Part shown: positions 21,681-32,690 of the stretch, one piece after another
Numbering within the stretch: position 1 is the stretch's first letter
Layout: each line of letters opens with the position of its first letter
From: Cricetomys ansorgei
Lineage: Eukaryota; Chordata; Mammalia; Rodentia; Nesomyidae
NCBI GenBank assembly: GCA_026225945.1
Contig: JAMJFZ010001868.1
Coordinates: 4,070,001-4,134,000 of the forward strand
Direction: 5' to 3'
DNA: 64,000 nucleotides
Notes under the pieces: generated by a model
The model's database searches: none
The model's input: the letters and a program-made list of their open reading frames with translations, nothing else
What the model was told of the DNA's origin: nothing
Program-made: the position numbers and the translations under genes

Positions 21681-21975
21681 TGCTTTCGTTGGTCTTTTAT
21701 ATATCCCAGCTACAGTTGTTTCTGTTTTCTTCAGACAAGGTTTTACTGCATGATCCTGCATGGCTGTCTTAGAATTTATTATATCATTCTAAAGTATACA
21801 CCAAACTGGTTTCTACTGGGTCACAAACAGGAAGCTCTTGGTAGCAGCAGATTCTCTTGCCGTAACTTAGTCCTTCAGCACTGCCTTAGAGAACATTCTC
21901 GAAGGCCTCTGGAGTAAATGTTCTTACAGGGCTGTGTTCACTTCTAACTTTTTAGTGAATTCGTGTCTTCCCAGT

Positions 21976-22697
21976 TGTCTTAGGTTTACTGTTGCTGTGA
22001 TGAAATACCAACTTGGGGAGGAAAGGGTTTATTGGGTTTACACTTCCACACAACTGTTCATCATCAATGGAAGTCAGGGCAGGAACTCAAGCAGGGCAGG
22101 AACCTGGAGGCAGGAGCTGATGCAGAGGCCGTGGAGGAGTGTTGCTTATTGATATGCCCATCATGACTTGCTCAGCCTGCTTTCTTATAGAACCCAGGAC
22201 CACCATCCCAGGGATGGCATCACCCACAATGGGCTGGGCCCTCCCCCATCAATCACTCACTAAGAAAATACCCTGCAGGCTTGTCTATAGCCAGATCTGT
22301 TGTGGAAGTTAATTTTTAGTTATGTATAAAATAATTGTTTTGTGCACTGTTGGGTAAAGGGCTACCTAGACCTTGGCATTTTGTATTGTCTGCAGGTATT
22401 GGATTTCTGTGGGGGATGTTTGATTGCTTATGATCTGCAAGTGCTCTCAGTAGAACACTTGAGGCATTCTGTATCAATAAAAATGCCTGAGCTTGGACAT
22501 TCAGGGTTCCACTGTCCAGGATGTTGTTTGCCATGATGGTGGTTCCCTCTGCTGAGGTCTGGCAGGGCATACACCTATGACAATTTCTTCATGTCTTCCT
22601 TGGTGAGCCACTCAGTAGTGTACTACAACACAGATTTTGTGGAGGCCTTTTTCCAATTGAGACTCCTTCCTCTGATGACTCTAGCATGTGTCAAGTC
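21976..22697. mobile_element. Abundant rodent repeat, split by an LTR
   Basis: The left part (21976-22297: 'gttgctgtgatgaaatacca', 'gcaggaacctggaggcagga', 'acccacaatgggctgggccc') and the right part (22637-22697: 'ttccaattgagactccttcc', 'tctgatgactctagcatgtg' then 'tcaagt') read continuously once 22298-22630 is removed. I recognise the wording as a very common rodent interspersed repeat of MaLR/LINE-like character but cannot give its class with certainty. Confidence 0.7.
22298..22630 (+). mobile_element. Solo LTR, rodent ERV (family A), nested
   Basis: A 333-bp unit starting TGTTG and ending CAACA, with AATAAA at about 22474 ('atcaataaaaatgcct'). It is flanked by 'cagatc' on the left and 'cagatt' on the right, which fits a 5- or 6-bp target duplication with one mismatch. 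It is homologous to the inverted copy at 5324-5652 (shared 'ggcattttgtattgtctgca'). It sits inside an older rodent repeat. Confidence 0.8.
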
Positions 22698-23339
22698 AGC
22701 GCTGCGGTGAGTGTGCCTGTCAGCATCTGTGCGGGAGTGCGTGCTCACTCTGCCCCTCCCCACAGCTCATAAAAAAGGCAGAAAATCTTGTGGAATTGTA
22801 GCTGCGAGGCACAGTTGATTGCAGTATAAGGTGATAGCTGTAGTGAGTGTCTCTTGTATCATCAGGTGCAGTTGTTTGTAGTTAAAAGTTGTTTGAAGTT
22901 CAAAATTAATTATAAAATTCTGATTTGTTTCAAAATGAGTCCAGGAGCTGGTAAAGGAAGAGCTGCTTCAAGTAGTTATCAAAAGGAGTAAGTAGATCTG
23001 CCTGTGGGAGCATCACATATAGGTGTTTGTCCCCAGATTGGTAAGATCAACTTAGCTCTTCATGAGAAATCTTTGATTTCCACAGCCTCTGTCACTCCGG
23101 AGAGTGATCCTTGTTATAGATTCAGGTATTGTACTTGGGTGTGTGCGCAGTGCTTGGTCATAATTATATAATATAAATATATAACAGACATTTGTAAACC
23201 ATTTCTGTGGACTTTCTAGTCTCTGGCAACAGAGAGGCAACTCTTAAATGAGCCTGGTTGTGTAATTACTTTTTCTTTTACTTAAATTTATTTTTTTCTC
23301 TTGCATGTAGTGAATTACCATAAATGTCATTGCTTAAGA
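22698..23339. other. Single-copy sequence, nothing recognised
   Basis: AT-rich from about 22850. A short plus-strand open frame near 22935 ('atgagtccaggagctggtaa') stops after about 18 codons and is not supported. Confidence 0.45.
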
Positions 23340-23720
23340 TGGTATGCATTTATCATCTTATAGTTTCTGTGGGTCAAGAGTCAGCTCAGCTAGATCCCCT
23401 GCCCAGAATCTTGTAAGCTGAGCTCATGGTGTCAAGGAGGAGTGGCATCTCACCGATCTTCCTTGCTCAAGGGCTTGCTGACCCATTTCTCTTCTTACTG
23501 CATGATTTGTGGCAGCTTGCTTCAAGGCCAGCAGGAGTGCTGATCTCATCAGGGACCAAAGAGAGGCCACAAGCTTCTTTAAGGTTGCTGTGGAGTAGGC
23601 CAGTCTCACCGAGCATCATCTTCCGTTGGCTGTGTGAAAATCAGCAATGAAGGATTCCCTCTGCTAAGTCCATTCATCTTGGCTACGTCCTGGACCTATA
23701 GGACAGGACTTACATCTGTC
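23340..23720. mobile_element. Possible ancient mammalian repeat
   Basis: 'atcttatagtttctgtgggt' and 'caagagtcagctcagctaga' followed later by 'gcagcttgcttcaaggccag' resemble a widely dispersed old mammalian L1M/LTR-class repeat. Recognition is by wording only, and class and strand are unresolved. Confidence 0.4.
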
Positions 23721-24550
23721 ACAGTCGCACCTGTGCTTTAGCTGAGGTGAGATGTCTAGAACACGCACAACAAGACATGGGAATACTGAAGCCATCCTAG
23801 AATTCTCTCTCCCACATCTGAGTTCCAGTCAAACACTATGTAGATAAAATGTGAATGTTGGAAGATTTTACCTACTTTAAAAGTGTTATTTTTTTCCCTT
23901 AACATTTAAAAGTCTTTCTTAACTTGTGGGCTACCAAAATAACTAAACAAACAAACAAATACAAAACAACAGACACTCAGCTGTGTTTGGTCCTGGGCTG
24001 TAGTTTGCTTCCCACCTTTATATAACGTGGTGCCTTGGTAGGAAACAGATCCCTGAAGCTGGTGTGAGGCCCAGTGGGCATAACTGCAGTGTGGGGCAAT
24101 GCTGGAGCTGAAGGGTGATTTCTATGGGACAGAAGACATGGGCACTTCCTCTCAGTAGTTGATTCCTAGGACATGACAGGATTAATTCTGGACTCAAGAC
24201 CAAGGTCACCAGGAGTACCCCCACACAAAGATAAGAGAGCCGTCCTCATCGAACACATGCTGCCCCATGTTGTCTTCTTTGTGTTTATTGAGACTTCCTC
24301 AAGTCTCTAAAGACACCCTCCATGGGGCTACTGCGACTTTACTTAGTCAACCAAAGACAAGCACGCTCTTCAGTTCTTACAAAAGATGTAATCCTGCTGA
24401 AGTGCCGTTCTGAGGGAGAAATCATTGCTTTTCATAGCCCAAGGCATAATCAGAATTTCAGACTTGGACTGCACGTCTAGGCTAATTTGGATATTGTTTA
24501 AATCCAAATTTTCATCATCACACACAAAATAAGACTAACAAGTTCCAGAC
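23721..24550. other. Single-copy sequence, nothing recognised
   Basis: Contains a small (CAAA)n at about 23945-23960. No gene evident. Confidence 0.5.
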
Positions 24551-24690
24551 AAGTGCTGCGACTCATATTGTAGCTCCAGCGTTTAAGAGCCTGAGGCAGG
24601 AGGATCACTACAAGCTTGCAGATAGTCGGACTACATACTGAGTTCAAGGCTACCCGAGACATATCATGACCCTGTCTCAAAAAACAAGTT
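24551..24690 (+). mobile_element. B1 (old, PB1-like) SINE
   Basis: 'cagcgtttaagagcctgagg', 'caggaggatcactacaagct', 'gagttcaaggctacccgaga' and 'catgaccctgtctcaaaaaa' keep the order of a 7SL-derived monomer in sense orientation, with many substitutions. Confidence 0.78.
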
Positions 24691-24955
24691 AACACAAAAT
24701 AAAATGTGGAAAAACATCGTTTTAGAACCTCAAGAAAACTGTATAGCATTGTATATAACAGATGTTTGAGACACTTGTCTAGCCATTAGTGTTCTTAAAA
24801 AATGTTTAAACGGTGCTAACCGCATCAGCCGCTGGGCAAGTACTAATTTATTTGGTTCACAGAATAGTCTTTTGAAGACATGGAACAGAAACAGACATAG
24901 GTCTCAAGAAAGTAACTGGACTGGTATCTCCTATCCAGTCTGGAACTGGGACCTG

Positions 24956-24956
24956 T

Positions 24957-25001
<45 letters not shown>
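24956..25001. repeat. (GT)n microsatellite
   Basis: About 22 perfect GT units adjoining the B1 tail side. Confidence 0.97.
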
Positions 25002-25002
<1 letters not shown>

Positions 25003-25003
<1 letters not shown>

Positions 25004-25137
25004 AGAACAGAATTTCTATATATACCCCTGGCTCTCCTGGAACTCACTCTGTAGACCAGGCTGGCCTCAAACTCACAGAGATCCACCTGCCTCTGCCTCC
25101 TGAGTGCTGGGGTTAAAGACATGTGCCGCCACCAACT
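25003..25137 (-). mobile_element. B1 SINE, antisense
   Basis: 'tgtagaccaggctggcctca', 'acctgcctctgcctcctgag' and 'tgctggggttaaagacatgt' give a clear antisense B1. The tail side has become AT-rich and merges with the GT tract. Confidence 0.92.
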
Positions 25138-25222
25138 GACTGAAACTGGGATTTTAGTTCCAGAAACTTCATTCCAGATTCTGTTTGTTCTGCCATTGTG
25201 CTTCACCGCCTCTCCAGCATTT

Positions 25223-25223
25223 C

Positions 25224-25257
<34 letters not shown>

Positions 25258-25267
25258 CGATGATGAA
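25223..25267. repeat. (GAT)n microsatellite
   Basis: About 13 GAT triplets with one GAC. In the frame of the adjacent coding-like stretch it reads as poly-Asp. Confidence 0.96.
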
Positions 25268-25471
25268 AGACAATGGCAAGTTTTTCCCAACCATGCAAAC
25301 CTAACTCACGATGTCGAAGAGTTAGAAAGATACTTTAATGAAAACAATGAGGCCGGAGAGAGCATTCTTGAAGGGGACCTGCTTCAGAGTAACTCATGTG
25401 ACCAGCTAAATGACTGTCTTTCCTCCAGTCGAAGCCTCAGCAGGCTTGGTGATCATCTTGTCAGCAGGTGA
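25268..25471 (+). pseudogene. Unidentified coding-like fragment
   Basis: A frame open from about 25121 to 25471 looks protein-like after the poly-Asp run. It has balanced composition, an acidic helix-like segment (VEELERYFNENNEAGES) and a Ser-rich end (CLSSSRSLSRLGDHL). I do not recognise the protein. Upstream the frame runs back through an antisense B1, so it has no proper start. The stop lies just after the sequence AG-GTGACC, which could be a donor site. It may be an exon of an unseen gene, a decayed retrocopy (no poly-A seen), or chance. Confidence 0.3.
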
Positions 25472-27344
25472 CCCAATATTTCGATGCTACTTTTGCGATT
25501 CTTTTCCAATAATGGCAATATCAGAATCGTGGCAGGAATCAGACACATGGCACATATTTGCGGCAGTCCTATTAATAATTCAACAGATTTTCTCAACTGA
25601 TGTAGAAATTGTTATTGTAAAATTATTCAAAATTTGTTACATTTCTATAATATGAGTGAAGACAGTGAAATAATCGTGTGATTTTTATCAAAGACAAATT
25701 TGGTCCTATTCAAACATAGATTTCTGATACAGACGCCTGTCCTCTGAAGAATACTAATGTTTCCACATCACATGCTGAGTTTCTATCAGTGGGAAAGTTC
25801 CATTGTCAAGACATTTTCCAAAGACACGAAACTCAAAACAATGCCCACTGCAATTTTCCATGCCACTTTTTCTAAAATGAAGGGGCAGAATATTTCTCCA
25901 TGTGAATCTTCGCATTTTAATCAGAATTGAAGAAAACAGCAAAAGTGTGAAATATCTAATTAAAAAAGTAAAAATATCAGGAGAAAATTGCTAGTGATGT
26001 TAACTTTCCATTGCAATGTGGATTTAGTGGAGTGAAGGAATAGGAATTGAATTACCCACCTTCTGAAGAAATTTATTGAAGAATCATCAGTGATTTTGAT
26101 ATATTTGGTTTAAAAACAACAAAATTTGTTACAGGGGACATAAAAAGAATATACATTTGTAGTATATATATTTTTTGTTATTGTGAAGACTTTTAAAAAT
26201 GATGCCATTCCCGTGTTAAATTATCACCCAAACATCTGCTCACTGCTTAGAAGCGACAAGCACCTCAAAGTTCAGTGAAAATATCCTCATGGAAGAACAA
26301 CATCATACCCGGCATGACCCGTTCATCCAGCCATTCTTGCGAACAACTTCAGGGGATTACTAAGGGTTCTCTTAGAGGTTTCCACTTGGTCATCCAGATG
26401 GGTCACTCAAAATTTCCAGCAGATGTTTGAAAAAGTAAAAAGAACAAATTCTAACTTCACGAGCTGACTTGTGCAAATCAGCGTGAGCGCGGGAAGACTC
26501 GCTGTCTCAACAGGCGCAGTGGAAAGAACAGCGCAAAAGTCACACTTAAACCCACTGCCATTTTTTTTCTCAGAATTTGGTTTCTTTACAACACACACAC
26601 TCAATACCAGGTGATACAGCTAAATGTCTCATTCACAAAATTTAACGTTTCTAATTTTTGAAAGTCAAAAAAATAAATACACACGTTGAAAGGGTCATTG
26701 CCAGACTTGAATTCGGAGCAGAAGTCTGAGAACACGGTCACCACATGAGTGTCCTGGCCCGGAAAGAGCACAGTGCGCCAAAGAATGAAGCAAGCAAGAG
26801 TCACAGTGGGTAAAAATGAAAGAAAAACAGCATGTGGACGGTTTGAGGATTACCGGGGGACTTTCCTGTCCGGAAGAAAACCACCACAGATGTGAGAGAT
26901 TCCTGATAAAGCAGCGACCGCTGACTGTAATCGAACTCTAAGCACTTGGTTTGGAAACTCCTGAGCACTTGAAAAGAGCTATCGGGTATTCTTAAGGCAA
27001 TTGATCACTTCCCGCGCTGCTCGTGCGGTTGGAATTTCACAATCAGAACCTATCAAGCTGCCTTGTGAAGACTGCCGCCGAAATCCACAGACCGAGTGGG
27101 GCAAATTGGCTGGGTGATTACGGGAGTGTGGGGCTATCGTTTCTGAGCTGAGCATTGACAGAGAGTGGAGAAACACTGCAACGCGCACGCATTCTGGAGG
27201 CACCCCGTGTTGGGGTGATTCATGAGGCCTACACTTGGCATGAAGGGAAGAGCAGTCGGATGCATCTGACGGTTAGTATTTTGTAACATCCAAAGCTGGG
27301 ACAGTAGGAAACACTTCTGTTTCCTGGAGAAAATGTTAGAAAAT
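25472..27344. other. Single-copy sequence, no gene seen
   Basis: Nearly 1.9 kb without a recognised repeat. It is AT-rich to about 26230, then CpG-tolerant at 26470-26530 and 27010-27200. A run of plus-strand frames downstream of the fragment at 25268 (for example 25650-25940) is broken by stops, as a retrocopy's 3' region could be. Confidence 0.45.
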
Positions 27345-27425
27345 TGTGCGTTCATTCATCTGACAAGTGTTTATTGAATGTTTTTTTTACGTGCTGGGCA
27401 ACTGTTCGAGAATAAAGCATACACT
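27345..27425 (-). mobile_element. MIR relic, antisense
   Basis: 'gttcattcatctgacaagtg' followed by 'tttattgaatg' and 'cgtgctgggcaactgttcga' is the inverse MIR 3' end. Confidence 0.6.
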
Positions 27426-28228
27426 TGTGAATGAGTCAAACCACAGAGCTAAGGCCCAGGAAGGCCACACACGTAGAGAAACATATGATTTTCCAAAAGC
27501 TGGACCGATTTTATGCAAAAGAGAGACTCACATTTTATGAGAGACATCAAATTGTGCTGCCATTATTAAACAGTATAGGGCGTCGTGGAATGCAGTCAAG
27601 CTTTGGATTAAAATTTGTTTTGCATTGTGCATGTGATACTGTCTGATTAATTTCTCTTTCAGAATGTCACATTTAATGTAACAATCCCCAAGTTTTGATC
27701 CTATAATCTGAAAGAAAATTTAGACCATTCTACATTACCCACCCAATTAAACCTGGTTGACAAAACTATGTAGATTTAATGTACACAATCTAGAAGGGTT
27801 CAGCTTCGAGGAAAACGCAATGAACTGGCATGATTCCACCTGTTTTCCGCGCTGACCACGTGGTATTTGATCACCAATTGGTGTGCTCTTCCCTGGGGAG
27901 AGTTAGGGTGTTTCTAAGGACTTCGTTGTTGCTGTTGTTTTGTTTTTAAACATGTGATTCTAATGTACTGAATTCTGGATGTTGATTATGTCCCAGATGC
28001 CCCAAGAAAATGTTTAGTTTTCTACTTTTACTTGATTTTCATGATTAACCTTGAAAAAGCAAAGTTTCTAAGCATTTCCCACAGTGCTTGCCATATAATG
28101 AGTATTCCTTACGTATTTATAGATACAAGGAAGCACCTTGGGTATTATGAGTTAGCCTCCCACCTTCAAGGGGTGAGGGGCAGATCCAGCGTGTGGAACT
28201 TAAAGATTACACAGTGTTTAAGATGTCA
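27426..28228. other. Single-copy sequence, nothing recognised
   Basis: AT-rich, with no defensible reading frame. Confidence 0.5.
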
Positions 28229-28690
28229 TTTTAACAAAGAAATTAAGCCACACCAACATGACAGCCTAAACATGAACTGAACAAACACAACTATAGACAT
28301 GCTAAGGTGGGGTGGGGAAGAGGAGGGAGCCCAGAAGGCCTCAACCCTACACAAAGGCCTACAAGCAACTAAGGAGTCTGAGAGCAGGAGAAAGTCTTTC
28401 CCAGGGAAGAGCACACCAATTGGTTATCCATTGCCAAATGCTCAGCCCTGAAAACACACATATACGTAATGTTACACAGACTGGGCAGGCTGTGTATTTA
28501 GGAACTTATATGTATATGCATATGTGTATGTAACAGTAATCGATGAAAAAAGAGGTCATGAATTTGAGATAGAGAGCAAGGAAGATTTGGAGGGAGGAAA
28601 GAAAAGAGGAAATCTATGGAATTATACTATAATCTCAAAAGATAAAAGAAATAAAAATGAATCTTTAAAAGAAGAAAAAAAAAAGAAATT
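28229..28690 (+). mobile_element. Rodent L1 (Lx-type) 3' UTR
   Basis: Same ordered blocks as 8636-9115: 'aacatgaactgaacaaacac', 'gacatgctaaggtggggtgg', 'cacaccaattggttatccat', 'agactgggcaggctgtgtat' and 'ggtcatgaatttgagataga', ending 'tataatctcaaaagataaaa' and an A-rich tail. 5'-truncated. Confidence 0.9.
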
Positions 28691-28694
28691 ACAA

Positions 28695-28813
28695 AATTAG
28701 GCTAGGCGTGGTGGCGTAAGCCTTTAATTCCAACACTCAGGTGGCAGAGGTGGGTAGGTCTTTGAGTCTGAGGCCAGGTAGGGGTACATAGTGAGACATT
28801 GTCCCAAAAAAAT
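28695..28813 (+). mobile_element. B1 SINE, diverged
   Basis: 'aggctaggcgtggtggcgta', 'agcctttaattccaacactc' and 'tacatagtgagacattgtcc' then A-tail. Sense orientation, placed directly behind the L1 A-rich tail. Confidence 0.85.
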
Positions 28814-29780
28814 CATGCATATAAAATTAGACATTTTAATGAGAAAAAATATCCTTAGAATGATAAAATAAATCACTACAGCTTACATCTTTCTATTTTT
28901 GAGGTGTAATAGACAAATAAGTATATTTGTGCACCAACAATGTTTCTGTAGATGTAGCTCACTGACTTGATTAGCACAAACCAGATAGTTAAGCTGTCTA
29001 CCACCTCGCACCGTTATTTGTGTGTGCGTAATGCATAACAGTGTAGCGAACTTTTTGTGTGGGTTATGGGTTTAAGTTCAGAACATTTCATTTCATCATA
29101 ATTATAATCTGCAAAAAAGGGGAATAAAAGTGCATTTTAAAGGTTCGTTATGCTATGTTGAATCGCATAATTTGGCAACAAAGTTATATTGCACAGAGCG
29201 ACATGGATTTTGTCATGACGCTTCTTGTTCTTCAGACATTTTGCTGTTATGGTGGTGAATTTTCATAGCAATTTTTTTCTGAAGCTACCAGAGATCTTTA
29301 GGACAAGATGTAGCAAGTATGTTAAGGTACAATTGAATATATATTGGCATGCACAGAACATGTTGCTTCATTGTTGCTTGTTAATATCCTACAAACTCAG
29401 GAATTTTCTAAGTTCTTTTTAATGAACATCCCATGAAAAAATAAAGACATGTGCTATGTGCTTACAATTGTATATACTACATTACTGAGTTGCAGCTAAC
29501 AGGTTGGCGTGCCTGGTTTCAGTAGCCATTGCTAAGAGCTGAACTGTCTACTTAAATTGAACTATTTTATATGTGCAAGAATATTTCACAGACTAGCTCC
29601 TGCCCTTGTGTGTTTCAAATGTTTTAAATTTTCTATCTAAAAAAAAATCACCAATGCTGTGTGCCATAGGGCATGTTCATAACATGGTTTTGGCCCTGGT
29701 CTGGTTCTTTCTTGTCCCAATACGAGGTGAGTTAGCACAATGGGGGGTCACAGGTGACTCAAGCAGCCTTTGAAATTCCC
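28814..29780. other. AT-rich single-copy sequence
   Basis: Low-GC stretch with no recognised element. A 65-codon frame at 29225-29422 is unsupported. Confidence 0.5.
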
Positions 29781-30170
29781 ATCTGTATTGGTTATCACTC
29801 TTGTTGTACTTACACTTAACAAAATACCTGTTAAAGGCAACTAAACAGAGGAAGGGAGGGAGGAGAGTTTATTATTGCTCATAGTTTGAAGGTTTGGCCC
29901 ATCATGCAGGGGAATCGTGACAGTGGGAGCACGAGGCTGGTCACGTTGCATCTATGTTTAGGAAGCAGAGGGTTGAAAACTGGTGGCCTGCCTTGTTTTC
30001 TCCTTTTTATGCAGTCTAGGACTCCAGCCCATAAAATGGTACTACCCACACATAGAGCGGGTCTGCCCACTTTAAGTAATCAAATCTAGAAAACTACTCA
30101 TAAGCACGCCGGGAAGTTGGTCTCCTAAGTGGTTCTAGATGCTGTTGATTTGACAATAGCTGTTAACTAC
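29781..30170 (-). mobile_element. MaLR (ORR1-like) LTR, antisense
   Basis: Opens with 'ttgtactta...aaaatacctg' and 'ggaggagagtttattattgc', the inverse of a MaLR 3' end. It contains 'gaggctggtcacgttgcatc' with 'tttaggaagcagagg', and closes near 'gttaactacta'. The right half diverges into the wording also seen at 16300-16458. Confidence 0.65.
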
Positions 30171-31295
30171 TACAGTATCTATTCACATTTTCCAAGACTT
30201 CAGACCAAACAGCGATGTTTGATTTTTCAGAGCACTGCTACAGATGCCTGGGCATGACACCAACGACTATGAGAAGGTCCCTCCTCCAGACCCACTGGAA
30301 CCAAGAGAACCTCACCAATGACTTCCACCCAATGTTGATACTGGTCTGTTGATATCAGTCACAGGTATCCTTAAAATAATCTTTTGTGTTGCTTATTAGT
30401 AAAGGGAGAGCAGGGCTTAAATGGGAATTTGGAGGTGGGGGCAGGCATAGTACCAGGAGACATGGTTATGTTCTTGATGCAGATGTGTGCCACAGTGTGA
30501 AGCTGTAGAAAAGCTCCTCCTAGTAAGGGCCATCTCTCTGGAGCTACTGTGATGCCCTGAACCTTTATGCCAAGCTTGCCAATTCCTCTCCCTACAGGAC
30601 CGGACACCACCACTCTGTTCCTGCAGTTTCTGACTCCAGTTATTTTCCTTCCAGAATATGTAGCCTGGACTTTGTAACAATACCATACTCTGGCCAGGAA
30701 CTCTACAAAGTCTCCCCAGTCTCTACATTGAAGATGGATCCTGAGTCCTCCATTCTCTTACACACTCAGGTCAAGCCATCTTTTCTCTCCTTAAAGTATG
30801 CAGACCTCCAAGGGAGCTTGTCACCAAAGACCAGACCCTGCTCTTCTTTTCCTCAGTAAGCTCTTGAGGTTGTAGGATCCCTGAAGTTATTCTGGGCTTC
30901 CTGGTGGTCCTCACACACATCCCTCAAGCCAGGATCATTGAGAAAGATGATGTAAAACCATGTGGACTGTCTTCCCAGGGCCCTCCATGATGGCTGACTC
31001 ACTATGGTTCTCTCCAACCTATGCATTTGGTTTTTTTTCTTCTTGTTTTCCTGGCTCAAGTGTGGTTCATTGGTCATACTGATCTGAGGGTTCCCTGTGA
31101 TAATCTCAGCTGCTGCATCAGGACCAGGCTTGAAATTCTGCACCACACCTTCAAGCCTCACAGCGTTTTTTCCCTCCTCTCTAATGGGGAGATCCCTTCA
31201 GTGCACCATCAGGCCTTAGATGCCTCAAAGGCATCATTTACCAAATGCTTCACCACCAGCATAGCAGAAATATATTTTGCGAGGTAATTTGGTAT
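30171..31295. other. Unrecognised sequence, no gene called
   Basis: A 1.1-kb stretch with several 80-102-codon minus-strand frames in different phases (30371-30613, 30417-30686, 30853-31161). The breaks and lack of any recognised domain prevent a call. A decayed minus-strand retrocopy is possible, but I cannot name a parent. Confidence 0.35.
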
Positions 31296-31322
31296 GCACA
31301 CGCACACACACACACACACACA
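31296..31322. repeat. (CA)n microsatellite
   Basis: About 13 CA units with one GCAC. Confidence 0.95.
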
Positions 31323-32394
31323 TAATAACTGAAAAATATTTGCGACACTGAGCACAATTTTTGCTATCTGTAGGATGCACTGAGATAATTTCTTCACAAT
31401 TTCATTATAAAACGTGATCAAGACACATTAGTTTTTTCCCTATGACTCGCTTATGGGTTCGGTTCCAGTTAGAAACAGCATACACTCTCCTCTGCTGTCC
31501 AAAGGGTTTGAAGCCTGACCTGGTGTCGTGTAGCAGTTTCCTCTGAGTTAAAGCATTTCACCCCAGAGGGAAGCTCATGAAAACTCAGTTCCAAAGTTCT
31601 AAAGAGAGGCTCCTTCAAGAGTCTGAGGAAGTCCCTGAAACTGACCAGATAGATACCCAGGGTTCCCCCTTCCCAAGGTTATCTAAGCGATAAGGACTGT
31701 TGAAGAGACAAAAAGAGAATTAAGCTGCTTGGCAGAGGGCCAGACCAGAGAGCTGCCTAGAAGAGACTTGAGCTCCTAGCAGCGTGCTCCAGGGTTCCAG
31801 CTTTCGTGGGCTGTCCCCCAGGCGGAGGCAGGCTTTTGATGACACAGCTGCCTTTGTGTCCTTCTGCTCTTGTAAGTACCATTCACTCATGCACCTGTAA
31901 CGTATCTCACTAAACCCATTGGTTCACCAATTTGCATCTTGGTGGTATCCTTATTTTGGTCTGCTGTCAGTTCCCACTCTGGGGTAGGTAGATGTTTGTC
32001 TGAGACTCCTCAGATAGTGCCACGCAGCACCTGGAGGGTCCTTCGTGGATAGAAACCGGCTCTAAACAGTGGATCCCTCAGGCTTACTTCTCTCCTGAGC
32101 ATTTAGACCTTCACTGAGTTGACCACACCCATCTGGCCTGGCCACTCACTCACTTGCTTCTGGTGTGTGGGTTCCTGTGTCTTACCAAACCTAGGAAGGG
32201 CCGGTCATCTTGTAAATAAATACAACGGATTCAGGAAGAATATTGCAAGGAAGACGGCTTCTCTGAAAGTAGAAGCTTCTTAGTTTCTCAGTCTTTTACG
32301 TGTTCTTCTTTGTGGCGTTCCCTATTGCTCTTCTCAGAGAAGAAAAAGCATCATATTGCTTATTGGTCTTTCATCATGTTCAGCATACTCTCTC
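31323..32394. other. Single-copy sequence, nothing recognised
   Basis: Mixed composition. No repeat or exon evident. Confidence 0.5.
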
Positions 32395-32690
32395 TCCCTC
32401 GTCTAGTCAATAATTCATCCTCGAAACAGTTCCCCATCCATCACTTCCTCTTGGAAGCCTTTCCTGGCACTCCTGAATCTAGATAGGCCCCATTCTTCAC
32501 TCTTCTGTGACACCATGGCTTCCCTCTGTCGTGCCATTCAGCACTCTGAAACTGGCTGTCCTCTCACCTGAGCCCCCAGTAGCTGCAGCCTCTTGAGGGG
32601 AAGGGCTCCACCTTTTATTTTGTATCTCAGTGCACAGAGCCCAGTAAATGCACATGTTTGTCAAATGAATAAATGGGACTTATTGACTTC
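32395..32690 (+). mobile_element. L2 LINE 3' end
   Basis: Good order of L2 blocks: 'cttcctcttggaagcctttc', 'cctcttgaggggaagggctc', 'ttttattttgtatctcagtg', 'cacagagcccagtaaatgca' and 'tgtcaaatgaataaatg'. Plus orientation, ancient. Confidence 0.85.

Noticed and set aside
30371..31161. Run of minus-strand frames suggesting a retrocopy
   Set aside because: Frames lie in different phases, I recognise no parent protein, and no poly-A tail or target duplication is visible. Left as an unassigned stretch.
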